Assembly: GCA_028554795.2 (NCBI GenBank)
Contig: JAPYKE020000037.1
Span: 4,522,501 to 4,586,500, forward strand
Direction: 5' to 3'
Source of the DNA: Sinohyriopsis cumingii
Taxonomy: Eukaryota; Mollusca; Bivalvia; Unionida; Unionidae
Length of the DNA stretch: 64,000 nt
Both the position numbers and the translations under genes were made by a program. Shown in pieces: positions 42,411 through 53,352 of the stretch (position 1 is the first letter of the stretch; the number at the start of each line of letters is the position of its first letter). The notes beneath the pieces were generated by a model. That model did no database searches, was not told the DNA's origin, and saw only the letters and a list, made by a program, of their open reading frames with translations.

Positions 42411-42803
42411 TCCATCGTCTTCGATAAGATCCGAATGGTTCCGTAACTTTGTGCAGCTTTCCATAAATTGTTTGTTAAAAGTATTTTAAAAAACTTGAAA
42501 TTGGCAATCTTGTTTACAGAAAATGCGTGTTTTAGCTTCTTTGTACGCATAATGCAATTACACCTTCACTGTAAATTGACATTTCCTAGCGCTGAAACTC
42601 AAAACGTACCCTGAAAACTGCCCACATTTTTGACAATGATAGAGACCCCTCCCCCCCCCCCCCCCCGCAACAATCTGGTTAGCAGTTTTAAATTAACGAA
42701 TGAAACGAATAAAAGTTTTGTATAATTTAATATTCTTAGTGTTTTTAATTTTTTTAAAAATAGCATTGGGTTGGGTACAGTCTGCAGGGCGGGGGTTATT
42801 TAG

Positions 42804-42805
<2 letters not shown>
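42411..42805. other. Intergenic, nothing seen
   Basis: Contains a poly-C run near 42650-42666 and AT-rich unique sequence. Confidence 0.35.
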
Positions 42806-42841
<36 letters not shown>

Positions 42842-43321
42842 TTAGAACTTTTAACGTAGCTTTAACAATTTTTCATTTATATCACTACGGTGTCTGTAGT
42901 CTCGGGCTCGGCTCGGCCAGTGTGGATATGTGAGAAAGCTTGCCGGTAGCTTCTCGTGGGTCGGTGGTTCTTTCCGGGGGTTTCCCGGGTTCTTCCTCCA
43001 CCATTAATACTGGTCGCCATGTATAGCCTATCTTGTGCTGAAAATGGCGTTAAACCCTATAACAACAACAACGGTGTCTGTAGTGTAACAGTTTATAGTG
43101 ATGTCTAGCACTGGGGCAGACATGTAGCACGATTTCCAACCCAGTCACATTATCCTGACACCAGGCCGACCAGTCCTAACACTAACCTCTTAATGCTAAG
43201 TACCTAGAGAGGCAGCTGTTAGTACCAGTTTTATAAGTCTTTAGTATGACTCGACCGGGGTTCGAACCTGCGACCTCCCGCATCTGGGCGGACGCACTAA
43301 CCACTAGACCACCGGAACGGT
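42806..43321 (-). mobile_element. SINE family B copy 4, interrupted by SINE A
   Basis: Two parts, 42806-42900 ((GT)n tail and 3' end) and 43085-43321 (body and tRNA-like head on the minus strand), are separated by a SINE A. Joined across the duplicated 14 bp the family B consensus is continuous, which proves the order of insertion. Confidence 0.92.
42901..43070 (+). mobile_element. SINE family A nested in SINE B
   Basis: 5'-truncated copy starting CTCGGGCTCGGCTCGG, just after the B-box position, and ending in (AAC)n. A perfect 14-bp target duplication ACGGTGTCTGTAGT lies at 42887-42900 and 43071-43084. Confidence 0.95.
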
Positions 43322-45027
43322 CCCAAATATGACTGGAAAAAAGAAGATCCATCTGATTCAAAGATTTGGAATTTTATTCAAAAATGTAAGCGTTAATTTT
43401 ATTTAACCTCAGAGAGATATCCCTTTTATATTTATGTTTTGTCCTCCCCAATCAAGCGCAACCTTATTCCTGTTGTGAATAAAATTGATGAGTCATCGAA
43501 TACTGAATAACTTTATGAATGATACACAATCATCTTCAAATATCCTGACGTCAATAATCTGTTGAACCATTTCAGCGCCACAATTTGACAAATTTCATGC
43601 AAGACCGATGATGTATAAGCGATAACTGTACGGTATGTGCATTTAATTTACGTGCCGTTTAATCCGCTAATAATGTAATCCTCAACGCGAACTTCACAGT
43701 CCCAAGGCTGTCATTATATTTTGTACCGGCACGTCATTGTCTGCGCTGTTTGTTGTATACATTATTGCAGGTCAATAATACAGCTCTTGATCTACAAGCG
43801 CAAGGTGCGCCGACAGATCTGGATGTAGATTATCAACAGAAACGCACGTTATTATACACGAGCAATACTGTATAGAACACTTTGATTTATCCGTAGTGCG
43901 TACATTGTATGAGCACACAATATATTTAGGTTGGTCTTAACGCTCAGCAAAGCCAGATTAAAGTTTTCTGTACAATAATATAATATGACCACCCCCGTGA
44001 AGATGTCCATAACATGAATAACTGCATACTGGCTGTGATGTTAAACATAATGTAGAATTGTCGCTAAATGGTTCGAATACCAACTAGTACGTAGATGAAT
44101 TTAAGATAAATTTTGTGAGGCCAAAACCAGTATATACGAACATCGATCATATTTTTAAATTTCCATTCAACTGTTTGTACTTGCATCTTTTGTACTATAA
44201 GTTATACCTATACTAAATAGTTTCGATGAAAGGAATGGCCCTTAAGGTATCACTCCGTTATTTATTATGCCTTTACTAGGTTGAAGTCAAACAATGGAGT
44301 ACAATTCAAACGAAAGGGTCATCTCGAGTAGATTGCTTTAGACAGTATCGTTTTATCCTTTAGTCACTGTCTCTGACTGTACAATGTAAAAGGGACAATC
44401 TTGAGCTTCAAAAGAAAGTTCTGTCAGTTCTGAAGGTTTTATCATTGGTGGAATTACATGGTTTAAAATGTGGTGTGCTAAGACTCGTTTCTTCTCAAGG
44501 CTAAAGAACCATAATATTGGTTGGTTGGGGGGGGGGGGTAACCTTATAGCAGAAAGTATTCAGGATAATCTTTTTTTAAGTTAATCCTGAGTTAATAATG
44601 TTTTTTTCTATATGTTGGAAAGGTTTAATTTTCATTCGTTTTGATGTTGTAAATTTTTAGAATATGTGATATTTTACAGTAAACAAAAATAGTGGCGTGA
44701 TACGTAGATGTGGAAGGAAACGGCGAATCCAAAGAAACTCACCGCTGAGTCAGTATAAGCTACAACTTTGCGCTGAGTATGGCGACAGTAAGAATCAAAA
44801 ATCTGATATAGAAGAGATCTAAAGCGAGTGCGTAACCAGTGGGTTGTCTAGAGCCTGACATCAAATGCTTGACACTCGGGATCATACAAACAGTTCACTG
44901 CTTACATAATTATATATGTATTAAGAAAATAAATTCAACTGCAATACAATTAAATAGCAATGAAGAGAGATTACTACGACTCTTATGATAAAGGTATGAC
45001 ACACTGGCTACCAGAATGCTGCCCCAG
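43322..45027. other. Intergenic, no gene seen
   Basis: AT-rich unique sequence with a short poly-G run near 44527-44538. No coding frame with family features. Confidence 0.4.
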
Positions 45028-45240
45028 GCCGTTGAACTCCGGAACCCTAGTAAACCGAAGGGCGTTGAAGTCCGGTAACCTGTAAATTACTTAGGGCGCT
45101 TAAGTGCAGTAGCCCAGTCTGCTACTGACGGGCTTTGAAGTTCGATAGCCCAATAGACTAGTCAAGGCCTTTGAAGTCCGGTAGCCCAGTAGACTACTGA
45201 AGAGCGATGAAATTAACTAGCCCAATAGGCTACTGAAGAC
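45028..45240. repeat. Degenerate minisatellite of about 40 bp
   Basis: The phrase TTGAAGTCCGGTAGCCCAGT and variants recurs about five times, with TAGACTACTGAAG between. Strongly diverged units. Confidence 0.65.
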
Positions 45241-45841
45241 AGCATTTGTTGTTAACACTGTCCTTTAAATAAGTTAATGAAACCTAAGATGGTACAAAGA
45301 TAATGTTAAACCTCTTAGCCGTCTTTGGCCGACTAAATTAAAGCTTGTCTGGGCGGTTGCTCTGATGTAGGTCCGATGGGCTACCATCAGATTTTAAACT
45401 TTTGTTGGATATCACTGACTGAATTGACAAGTGACATGATACATACTGAAAACCGTTTAAGCGCGAACCGCAAAAGTTTACAAACATGGATTAGTTTACG
45501 TCAACAGGGACAAGGGACACAGGTTGGTTGAGAGGAACAAACATGATATCTAACCTTATAAGACCAATCAGTTTTCACACTAAATGACTAGTACTTGTCT
45601 ATTTCATTACTTTGTTTTCCGCCCATTGAGAGATTTAGAACACAACAAAAACAAACATAAGATACTAAGGACAAAATCAACCATACAACCAAACAAGGGA
45701 ATGGTTATACATATTTGTATAAAATGACATCACTAGTCATTTAGCACGCCCTTGAACCCTAATAAAATCACTAATCGAGATTCACGACGATTTGTCAAAC
45801 TCTCAATTCTCCATGTATTAAGTTTGATTTTAATCATAGGA

Positions 45842-45842
<1 letters not shown>
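45241..45842. other. Intergenic, nothing seen
   Basis: Unique AT-rich sequence up to a (GT)n tract. Confidence 0.35.
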
Positions 45843-45888
<46 letters not shown>

Positions 45889-45925
45889 TTGGATTTTTAA
45901 CGTTGCTTTAACAATTTTTCAGTCA
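45843..45925 (-). mobile_element. SINE family B copy 5, only 3' end and (CA)n tail
   Basis: A (GT)n tract is followed by about 40 bases of the SINE B 3' consensus (plus strand ATTTGGATTTTTAACGTTGC ... AATTTTTCAGTCA) and then unrelated sequence. This is a very short 5'-truncated retroposed copy. Confidence 0.82.
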
Positions 45926-46505
45926 AAGAAAACGTCATTATTACATTATTGTATTTGGGTAAAAATGACTTATGCGTGGCTATGTTTAGATCGGATTTGG
46001 GTACTTGGTAACATTTAAAACAAAATTTGTTTTTTTAAAGTTCATCAACACAAACTGGTTGTCTCGCATTTTTAATTCGAATGAGCTAATAATTACAGCC
46101 ATTTTTTTAATGCAGATCGCTGTTCTATTTCCTCGGTTGTGGTGTTAACAAAGTAAACCTATAAGATGACCTATTTAATTAAACTGTATACTGATGATAG
46201 TTGGAGGGGTGAGTGGGGAATTTTAATTTCCTCTAGTTCTAAGTTATCTAAATTGGACAACAGTTAAATACGTGTCTGTTTTACTTGATTAATGAAATTC
46301 AGCGCAGCAAATTCATGTTCGCCCCACTCTTCTTTGGCCTATAAAAAGTATACGAACTTACCTATATGTAAGTCCTGGCCCCTGGGGCACGATTGCAAGT
46401 ATGCCGTTATTCGGTTTTTACTTCTTCTCTATAAAATGTACGGAGACCCAGAGAAGACATTGCTTGAAAATAGTTTCCATCGCTTTTTTATTTAATACTT
46501 TGCTG
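45926..46505. other. Intergenic, nothing seen
   Basis: Unique sequence; a 67-codon frame at 46292-46495 has no family features. Confidence 0.35.
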
Positions 46506-47095
46506 TCTCAAATTAACATTTTACTTTCAATATATTAACATCACATTCTTTCAAATTAATCAAAAGTGTTTTCCAGTTATTATTTCGATCCATGCATCTA
46601 ATAATTCATACCCTCAGGCTCCTATCTTCCCTCAAACTAATAATTCAGTATATGAAAAATTAATAACTCGTTTCCTAGAGCAATATATCGTTCCCTAAAA
46701 TTAATATGTTATCCCTGCAGTTGACATATTTTATGTCAAATATTTCATTTGTTGTTTTTTATTTTCTTTTTCTTCAGTTGACGGGCAGAACTATCGTATT
46801 AAGGGAACGAACCATTAATTTGAGGAAACGAATTATCAGTTTGACGGAACAGGATATTATTTTGAGAGAGCAAAACGAATAGTTTAAGGGATCTTTTTAT
46901 TCGTTTGAGCTAACGAAATGTTAATGCCATGGAACAAATTATAAATCCGAGGGAACAAAATGCTGGTCTGAGAGAAGGAAATGTCAATCTGAGGGATTCG
47001 AAAAGTACGTAATGGAACAAATTATTATTTTCAGGGAACACATACTAACTGGAAGGCAGGAAATGTCAATTTAAGTGAAGAAAGTAATTTGATGA
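46506..47095. repeat. Mirror-arranged 25-bp minisatellite
   Basis: The right half (about 46790-47095) repeats GGGAACGAA...ATTAATTTGA units about every 24-28 bases. The left half (46506-46770) carries the inverse (TCAAATTAA...TTCGTTCCCT). The whole is an imperfect long inverted repeat centred near 46,770 in which each arm is itself a worn tandem array. Confidence 0.65.
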
Positions 47096-47251
47096 AAAGA
47101 AATAATACGTCTCACTTCATGTCATGTCGGTTACTTCATAATTATATGATGACCTGATTAAACACTTACAACGTCCAATTTGCGAAATACCTTGTTCAAG
47201 AGTTGAGTTCGTAAGAATACCACACGCGTGTGTGTAGGTGAGGGGGCTGCA
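47096..47251. other. Spacer, nothing seen
   Basis: Short unique stretch between the mirrored repeat and a SINE. Confidence 0.3.
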
Positions 47252-47486
47252 GTTGTTGTTATTATGGGTTTAACGCCATTTTTCATACTTGGCGGCCAGT
47301 ATCATTGGTGGTGGAAGAACCCGGGAATACCCCGGAAAGAACCACCGACCCACGAGAAGCTACTGGCAAGCTTTCTCACGTACCAACATTGGCCGAATCC
47401 TAGACTCGAACCCACGCAGACGTGAGACTGCAGTGATCCGTAACGGTGAGTGCTTTAGGCCACTCTGCCACTCGGGGCCACTGTGT
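47252..47486 (-). mobile_element. SINE family A, near full length, minus strand
   Basis: Minus-strand copy with the tRNA-like head (inverse of GCCACTCGGGGCC; B-box inverse GACTCGAACCCACGC), complete body and GTT-rich 3' tail at its left end. Confidence 0.9.
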
Positions 47487-47894
47487 GTGCTACGGATTAG
47501 TAACCTTAAACCACCTTTACTCCACCCCCCCCCAAAAAAAAAAAAACAAAAAAACAAACAACAAGACAAAACAAAATAATAAAATTAAACCATAAGCATT
47601 GTTTGTTTGAATTCATACATGGAGAAATCAGCCTTTACTCTTTGATGTTTTATTTAGTCGTAGTCAATTAAAAAACAAAAATAAAATATATGTGCAATCT
47701 ATGGATGCTATTTACTGACAAGTTATTTGTATCTCGTGTTAAGTTTTGGCAGTCTGAAAAACTTGCACGTGTTCAGAATATGACGCACATGACACTCGAA
47801 TCAAGAACGACGAACAGACAGAAATAAACTTTTGCAGATTGCGGCTGGTTTGGAGAGTATGCGAAATAATACACTGAAAAGCTATAATTGCCAA
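47487..47894. other. Intergenic, poly-A/AAC-rich patch
   Basis: Contains a C run and an A/AC-rich tract at 47526-47590. Nothing else seen. Confidence 0.35.
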
Positions 47895-47985
47895 CTCTCA
47901 ATTGTTGTTGTTATTGCTGTTTAACGCCATTTTGCTGCATAAGATAGGCCATGTATGACCAGTATTTCCAGTTAGCTACGATGTC
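47895..47985 (-). mobile_element. SINE family A, 3' end only
   Basis: Inverse of the SINE A 3' end: TTGTTGTTGTTATTGCTG, TTTAACGCCATTTTGCTG and GGCCATGTATGACCAGTATT. Diverged short copy. Confidence 0.75.
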
Positions 47986-48759
47986 GTAGCCATAACTTGG
48001 TTTGTTTTGGTTGAGGCTACGAACTGATCCCATATCATGTAACGGAGCAAACAAAATCATCACTAAAGTCAGAAAAACAAACAGCATAGAAATCTACTAC
48101 ATGCATATAATCATGTTGTGAAAGAAGTTTGGCTTATTTTTAATTTATTAAGCCCTTACACGATAAAATAAATTGGCATGGTTACACTAACCTCACCGTG
48201 TTTGCGATGACAGATAACGCGAGACTCTCGCCGTGACCCTTTTATACGTAAGGCTAGCCAGACCATATGTGGATAATCTACGCTATGTTATTATCAATCA
48301 AGTGGCGAATAATGACTTCTTGGTGGAATTTCAAAGTTGCCGACAAATCGTATTTACTTTAATGCGCAGAATTTCTGACTCAAACCGCGATAAATTTTTA
48401 CTACGATCTGTTTACGTTTTCAAATAAGGCCTCAATGTCCTTATATGGCACACAAACGAACGAGGCTGAGAACGGAAGTAATAATTATTTGAACTAATTT
48501 GGCGGACGATCTAAACGAAAATATTGGATAGAAAAGGTAAACGAGATTTTACAACTCTTTCTACAATGATTGTCGATACTTCCGGTATTAAATAAGAGGA
48601 CTACTCAATTTATTGGATTATATGTAATAAATATGTTCAAATTGTTGATATTAGGATAAAGGATATATGAATCACACCCGGCTTGTTCCATTGACACGTA
48701 TATGCTCATGTTAGTACCCTGAGCACGAGGTAGGAGTAAGAGTACTAATATTAGTACTA
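47986..48759. other. Intergenic, no gene seen
   Basis: Unique sequence; the 64-codon frame at 48233-48427 has no family features. Confidence 0.35.
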
Positions 48760-48827
48760 TACTTCCAGTATGCTTTTAGAACCCGGAAAAATCCAGAGAA
48801 GAGTCATCGCCCCACGGAAGCTACTTG

Positions 48828-49031
48828 CAGAGGCGTAGCTATGATATTTTGCGCCCGGGGACGAACTATAAAATTGGCGCCCCAGCCCCCTCCCCGTTTA
48901 ATCACATTTTTGAATATTACCCTTGTTTACTTAATATAATGTAACGCTGTAAGCCTCATTTTGGCGCCCCTGTACATTGGCGCCCGGGGACATATGTACC
49001 CCCCTGCCCCCCTCCTCCAGCTACGCCTCTG
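48828..49031. mobile_element. hAT-type MITE inside SINE A (204 bp)
   Basis: Terminal inverted repeats CAGAGGCGTAGCT / AGCTACGCCTCTG and a perfect 8-bp target duplication GCTACTTG (48820-48827, 49032-49039), the hAT signature. Internal GCGCCCGGGGA motifs are also inverted. No coding capacity. Confidence 0.93.
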
Positions 49032-49059
49032 GCTACTTGCCATCTTTCTCAAATCACAT

Positions 49060-50081
49060 GAGTCTGACGTTTTATCAATAAAGTACAGCGATATTCTCTT
49101 ACAACATAAAATCACCATATCGGTAATATAAATGAACACAAGGAGTGTAACGGTGACCACAACCCTCCGCTCGATTCGACTTTTCTCACGCGTCTTTTAT
49201 CGCTTCAGAATCGCAAGAAGACTGAAAAACTACACATATACGTTCAAAAGACAGTTACGTACCAACGCATAACTCTCGGACGGACGACCACCGCATGAAT
49301 CCAATCCGGCGAATTAGCCTTTATTTTCACCATTACGGTCACAAACCCTTTCTATTAGAATCCACTAGACGGAAGTAGCCCATTCTACCAGTTTCCACCA
49401 GGCAGTAAATATGCGATAGAGTCTAATAATCGTACAGAACACGGCGCAGAATCTGTGGTATCTTTTAATACTAGGGAAATTTAATAATGCAATATCAATA
49501 CATTAGTTGAATTTGCTCAGAATATTTAATGCATCATGAAAATGTTATTTACATTATTATATTTCAACTATTTTCAAAAGTTGTAAATAAAATGCTCTCA
49601 CTCTGCGCATACATACATACATACATACATACATACATACATGTGTGTATTTGAGAGAGAGGAGAGGAGAGGGTAGTTTTGAAGATTGAATATTGTAACC
49701 CTTCCGGACCTTTGAAAGAAATTATTCAGGTATTAGATGAACTACTACAATTTCGGTACAAATCTTTATACCATTGTCACGAGTAATGTATTAAACAGTG
49801 AAACGTTTTTCTCTTTTCTCGCCTTCTTCAGTGTCGTCGTCATTATTAACGATGGTAAATCTCTCGTAAACAATGTTGTATTCACAAGTGTTTCTTCTTT
49901 CTCATGGTCATACGTGCTAAAAAATCATTCATGGTCCTTTTCTTTTATCCTTCACTGCCACCATGTTTTTCACCTCATCATCATCAATGGTATAATTATC
50001 AGGTATCATTTGTACCTCTCTAACCTCAGTATTACCATAAATGCTAAATATAAGTAATTTTTTCATTCGTCATCTGCCTTT

Positions 50082-50131
<50 letters not shown>

Positions 50132-50225
50132 ATCATCGGTAAATCATACAAGAATCATTTTGTTCTCTCTCGCATTGTCATTAATTGTAATGTATCGTGT
50201 TACGCATTGATTTTATCCGTCACAA

Positions 50226-50276
<51 letters not shown>

Positions 50277-51038
50277 GCGCATCACCATCATCATCAATGG
50301 CTAATCAGTGGTATAAAGTATCAGCTATTCTCCTTTCCTACTGTTTTTGTCTCTCAATCATTTTCATCATTATCATAATAAACAGAACATTTCTCATACA
50401 AGTATCATATTTTCTTCCCCACTATTATTTTCTGTTATGAAAAAATATCAGTACAAACAACACATGATTTTACCAGGTGGCACCTCTAGAAAATCGATCC
50501 AACACAATTTTTTGTAATCTACCGTGTCCAGCATCTGTCTTTAATATTTGAAGTGTGATGACGTCATCAACCGTTATTTCTACTATCCGAACTTTAACTA
50601 TATATTTCTGTCCAGGAAATTTATATAAAATTATAAAATGATACAATCTGAAATAAAAAGCAAGCTAAACATTTTGTCTTGTGAAATCACTTTAATCATG
50701 TTATTCAGCCCATGGTAGAATGGGCTATTTCCGTCTGGTGGATTCTAATAGAAAGGGTTTGTGATCGTAATGGTGAAAATAAAGGTTAATTCGCCAGATT
50801 GGATTCATGCGATGGTCGTCCGAGAGTTATGCTTTGGTACGTCACTGTCTTTTGAATGTATATGTGTAGTTCTTCAGTCTTCTTGCGATTATGACCCGAT
50901 AAAAGACGCGTGAGAAAAGTCGAAATGAGCGGAGGGTTGTGGTCACCGTTGCACTTCTTGTGTTCATTGATACTACCGATAAGGTGATTTCATGTTGTCA
51001 GAGATTTCGCCGTACTTGTTGATAAAACGTCAGACTCT
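49060..51038. mobile_element. Long-TIR DNA element, non-autonomous (about 2 kb)
   Basis: Two arms of about 330 bases (49060-49390 and 50712-51038) are inverted copies, starting GAGTCTGACGTTTTATCA and ending TGATAAAACGTCAGACTC. Similarity holds through the whole arms (for example GACGACCACCGCATGAATCC against its inverse). The 1.3-kb interior has (CATA)n, (CT)n and (CA)n tracts and no transposase. The direct repeat CTCAAAT just outside both ends may be the target duplication. Long TIRs suggest a Mutator-like or foldback element; not certain. Confidence 0.82.
49391..50711. other. Interior of the long-TIR element
   Basis: (CATA)n at 49609-49641, (CT)n at 50081-50130 and compound (CT)n(CA)n at 50225-50276. 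Frames of 77-106 codons show no transposase features. Confidence 0.5.
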
Positions 51039-51234
51039 GCGCTCAAATACACGCACTGGCTGAGCCTGAAACTCGAACCTACGCGGACAGAGGTGAGATG
51101 TCAGTGATTTCTAAAGGCAAGCGCCTTAGACCACTCGGCTATTCCGGAACCCCATCTCAATTGTTGTGCTTAAAATAAATAAATAAATCAAAACTTATAT
51201 GAAATATGACACATTATATGCAATCCAAACAGTA

Positions 51235-52640
51235 AGTCCAGTGCCTTATCCAACATATTTTACATCAATACTGTCCTATCATTGTATCCCTACTGTCCAT
51301 AATTTGTATCCACGCAGACCTTACTTTGAAATCCATAATATTCCTACATTGTTATCCATGATGTCCTTTCGTTGTTATCTATGATGTCCTTACTTTGTAC
51401 CCATACTATCCTAAAATTGTATCCATACCATCCTTGCTTTGTATCAATAATGTCCTTACTTTTTTCCCATAGTATCCTAAAACTGTATCCATACCGTCCT
51501 TCCTTTGTATCCATACTGTCCTTACTTTGTTCCCATACTATCCTAAAATTGCATCCATACCGTCCTTACTTTTTTGTTATCTATGCTAACCTTTTGTTTG
51601 TACCAGTACTATCCTTACTTTGTATCAATACTGTCCTTACTTTGTATCAATACTGTCCTTACTTTGCATCCATAATGTCCTTACTTTGTATCCATACTGT
51701 TCTTACTTTATATCCATACCGACCTTACTTTGTATCCATACCGACCTTACTTTGTATCCATACCGACCTTACTTTGTATCCATTCTGACCTTACTTTGTA
51801 TCCATACTGTCCTTCCTTTGTATCCATACTGACCTTACTTTGCATCCATACTGTCCTTACTTTGCATCCATACTGACCTTACTTTGCATCCATACTGTCC
51901 TTACTTTGCATCCATACTGTCCTTACTTTGTATCCATACTGATCTTACTTTGTATCCATACTGTCCTTCCTTTGTATCCATACTGACCTTATTTTGTATC
52001 AATACTGACCTTACTTTGCATCCATAATGTCCTTACTTTGTATCCATACTGTCCTTACTTTGTATCCATACTGTCCTCACTTTGTATCCATACTGACCTT
52101 ACTTTGTATCCATACTGTCCTAACATTGTATCCACACTGTCCTAACATTGTCTCCATACTGACCTTATTTTGTATCAATAATGTCCATACTTTGTATCCA
52201 TACTGTCCTAACATTGTATCCATGCTGTCCTTACTTGGTATCCATACTGTCCTAACATTGTATCCATACTGTCCTTACTTTGCATCCATAATGTCCTTAC
52301 TTTGTATCCATACTGTCCTTACTTTGTATCCATACTGTCCTTACTTGGTATCCATACTGTCCTTACTTGGTATCCATACTGTCCCTACTTGGTATCCATA
52401 CTGTCCTAACATTGTATCCATGCTGTCCTTACTTGGTATCCATACTGTCCTAACATTGTATCCATACTGTCCTTACTTTGCATCCATAATGTCCTTACTT
52501 TGTATCCATACTGTCCTTACTTTGTATCCATACTGTCCTTACTTTGTATCAATACTGTCCTTCCTTTGTATCCATACTGACCTTACTTTGTATCCATACT
52601 GACCTTATTTTGTATCCGTTCCTCCTTGCTTTGTATTATG
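51235..52640. repeat. 22-bp minisatellite, about 60 units, with higher-order structure
   Basis: Unit CCTTACTTTGTATCCATACTGT (22 bp; variants TTGCATCCATAATG, CTAACATTG, CTTGGTATCC). Units diverge at the left end and are most uniform from 51,700. A block of nine units (198 bp) starting at 52195 is repeated almost exactly from 52393. The unit has no stop in any forward frame, so frames up to 191 codons are artefacts. Confidence 0.95.
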
Positions 52641-53061
52641 GAATCTGAAGAAGGGGCTGCTCAGAATCTACATTTATAAACACATGATAATTCCTCTGAA
52701 ATTTTATGTGACTGTACATTTGGGCTGAACTTGTAGAACAAATGTTATAAGTAAGTTGATATACCTTCCAGCCTGGATTTCACCACCGTGTATTTTACAC
52801 CCATGTTGCGTTGTCCTAAATTCCTGTTGTACGCTATCTTACTAGATGGGGCAAAATTAGCGATATGGGCGCGCTGAATGTGGTATAAATAATCCCAGTT
52901 TGTCTTCAGTTAAAGCCAACGTAAACTGGTGTAATCATATCCAGTGTGTGCTGATGGAACCAATAGTGTCAGGACGCTTTTGAATTTGTCAAAAATCACG
53001 GCTTTTCACCAGGACAGAATAATATGGAATCTCAATCTGTGGCTCAGACATTTTATCAAAA
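52641..53061. other. Intergenic, nothing seen
   Basis: Unique sequence between the minisatellite and a SINE. Confidence 0.35.
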
Positions 53062-53352
53062 AAAAATTTATCGTGGCTTTTACAATTTTTCAGTCATATC
53101 GCTACGATGTCTGAAGTGTGGCAGTTTACAGTGATGTCTAGCACTGAGGCATCATGCCACATACATGTAACATGTGCTACCTAGTCACATTATCCCGACA
53201 CCAGGCCAACCAGTCCTAACACTAACTCTTAATGCTGAGCGTCAAGCGAGGCATCTGTTAGTACCATTTTCATAAGTCTTTGATATGACTCGGCCGGGGT
53301 TCGAAACCTCGTCCTAGGCAGACGCTTTAACCACTTGGCCAACGGAACAGTC
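53062..53352 (-). mobile_element. SINE family B copy 6
   Basis: Minus-strand copy with head, body and 3' end but no (CA)n tail. CAAAAAAAAA on each side may be a target duplication. The anticodon-arm region is shortened. Confidence 0.87.

Larger units (their letters stand above)
48760..51150 (-). mobile_element. SINE family A split by two DNA elements
   Basis: An old minus-strand SINE A. Its 3' body is at about 48760-48827 and 49032-49059 (AGAACCCGG...CCACGGAAGCTACTTG...TTTCTCA). Its tRNA-like head is at 51039-51150 (ACTCGAACCTACGCGGACAG to CTTAGACCACTCGGC). A hAT MITE interrupts the body and a 2-kb long-TIR element separates body and head. Taking both out restores the order of the full-length copy at 34586. 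Confidence 0.85.

Noticed and set aside
47228..47579. Frames of 65-96 codons on both strands
   Set aside because: They read through a SINE A and an A-rich patch.
49737..50440. Frames of 77-106 codons inside the long-TIR element as a transposase
   Set aside because: They are simple-repeat-rich, Ile/Ser-rich and lack catalytic motifs.
51235..52640. CRISPR-like array or repetitive protein gene
   Set aside because: Units are contiguous without unique spacers, the host is eukaryotic, and openness in all three forward frames is due to unit composition.
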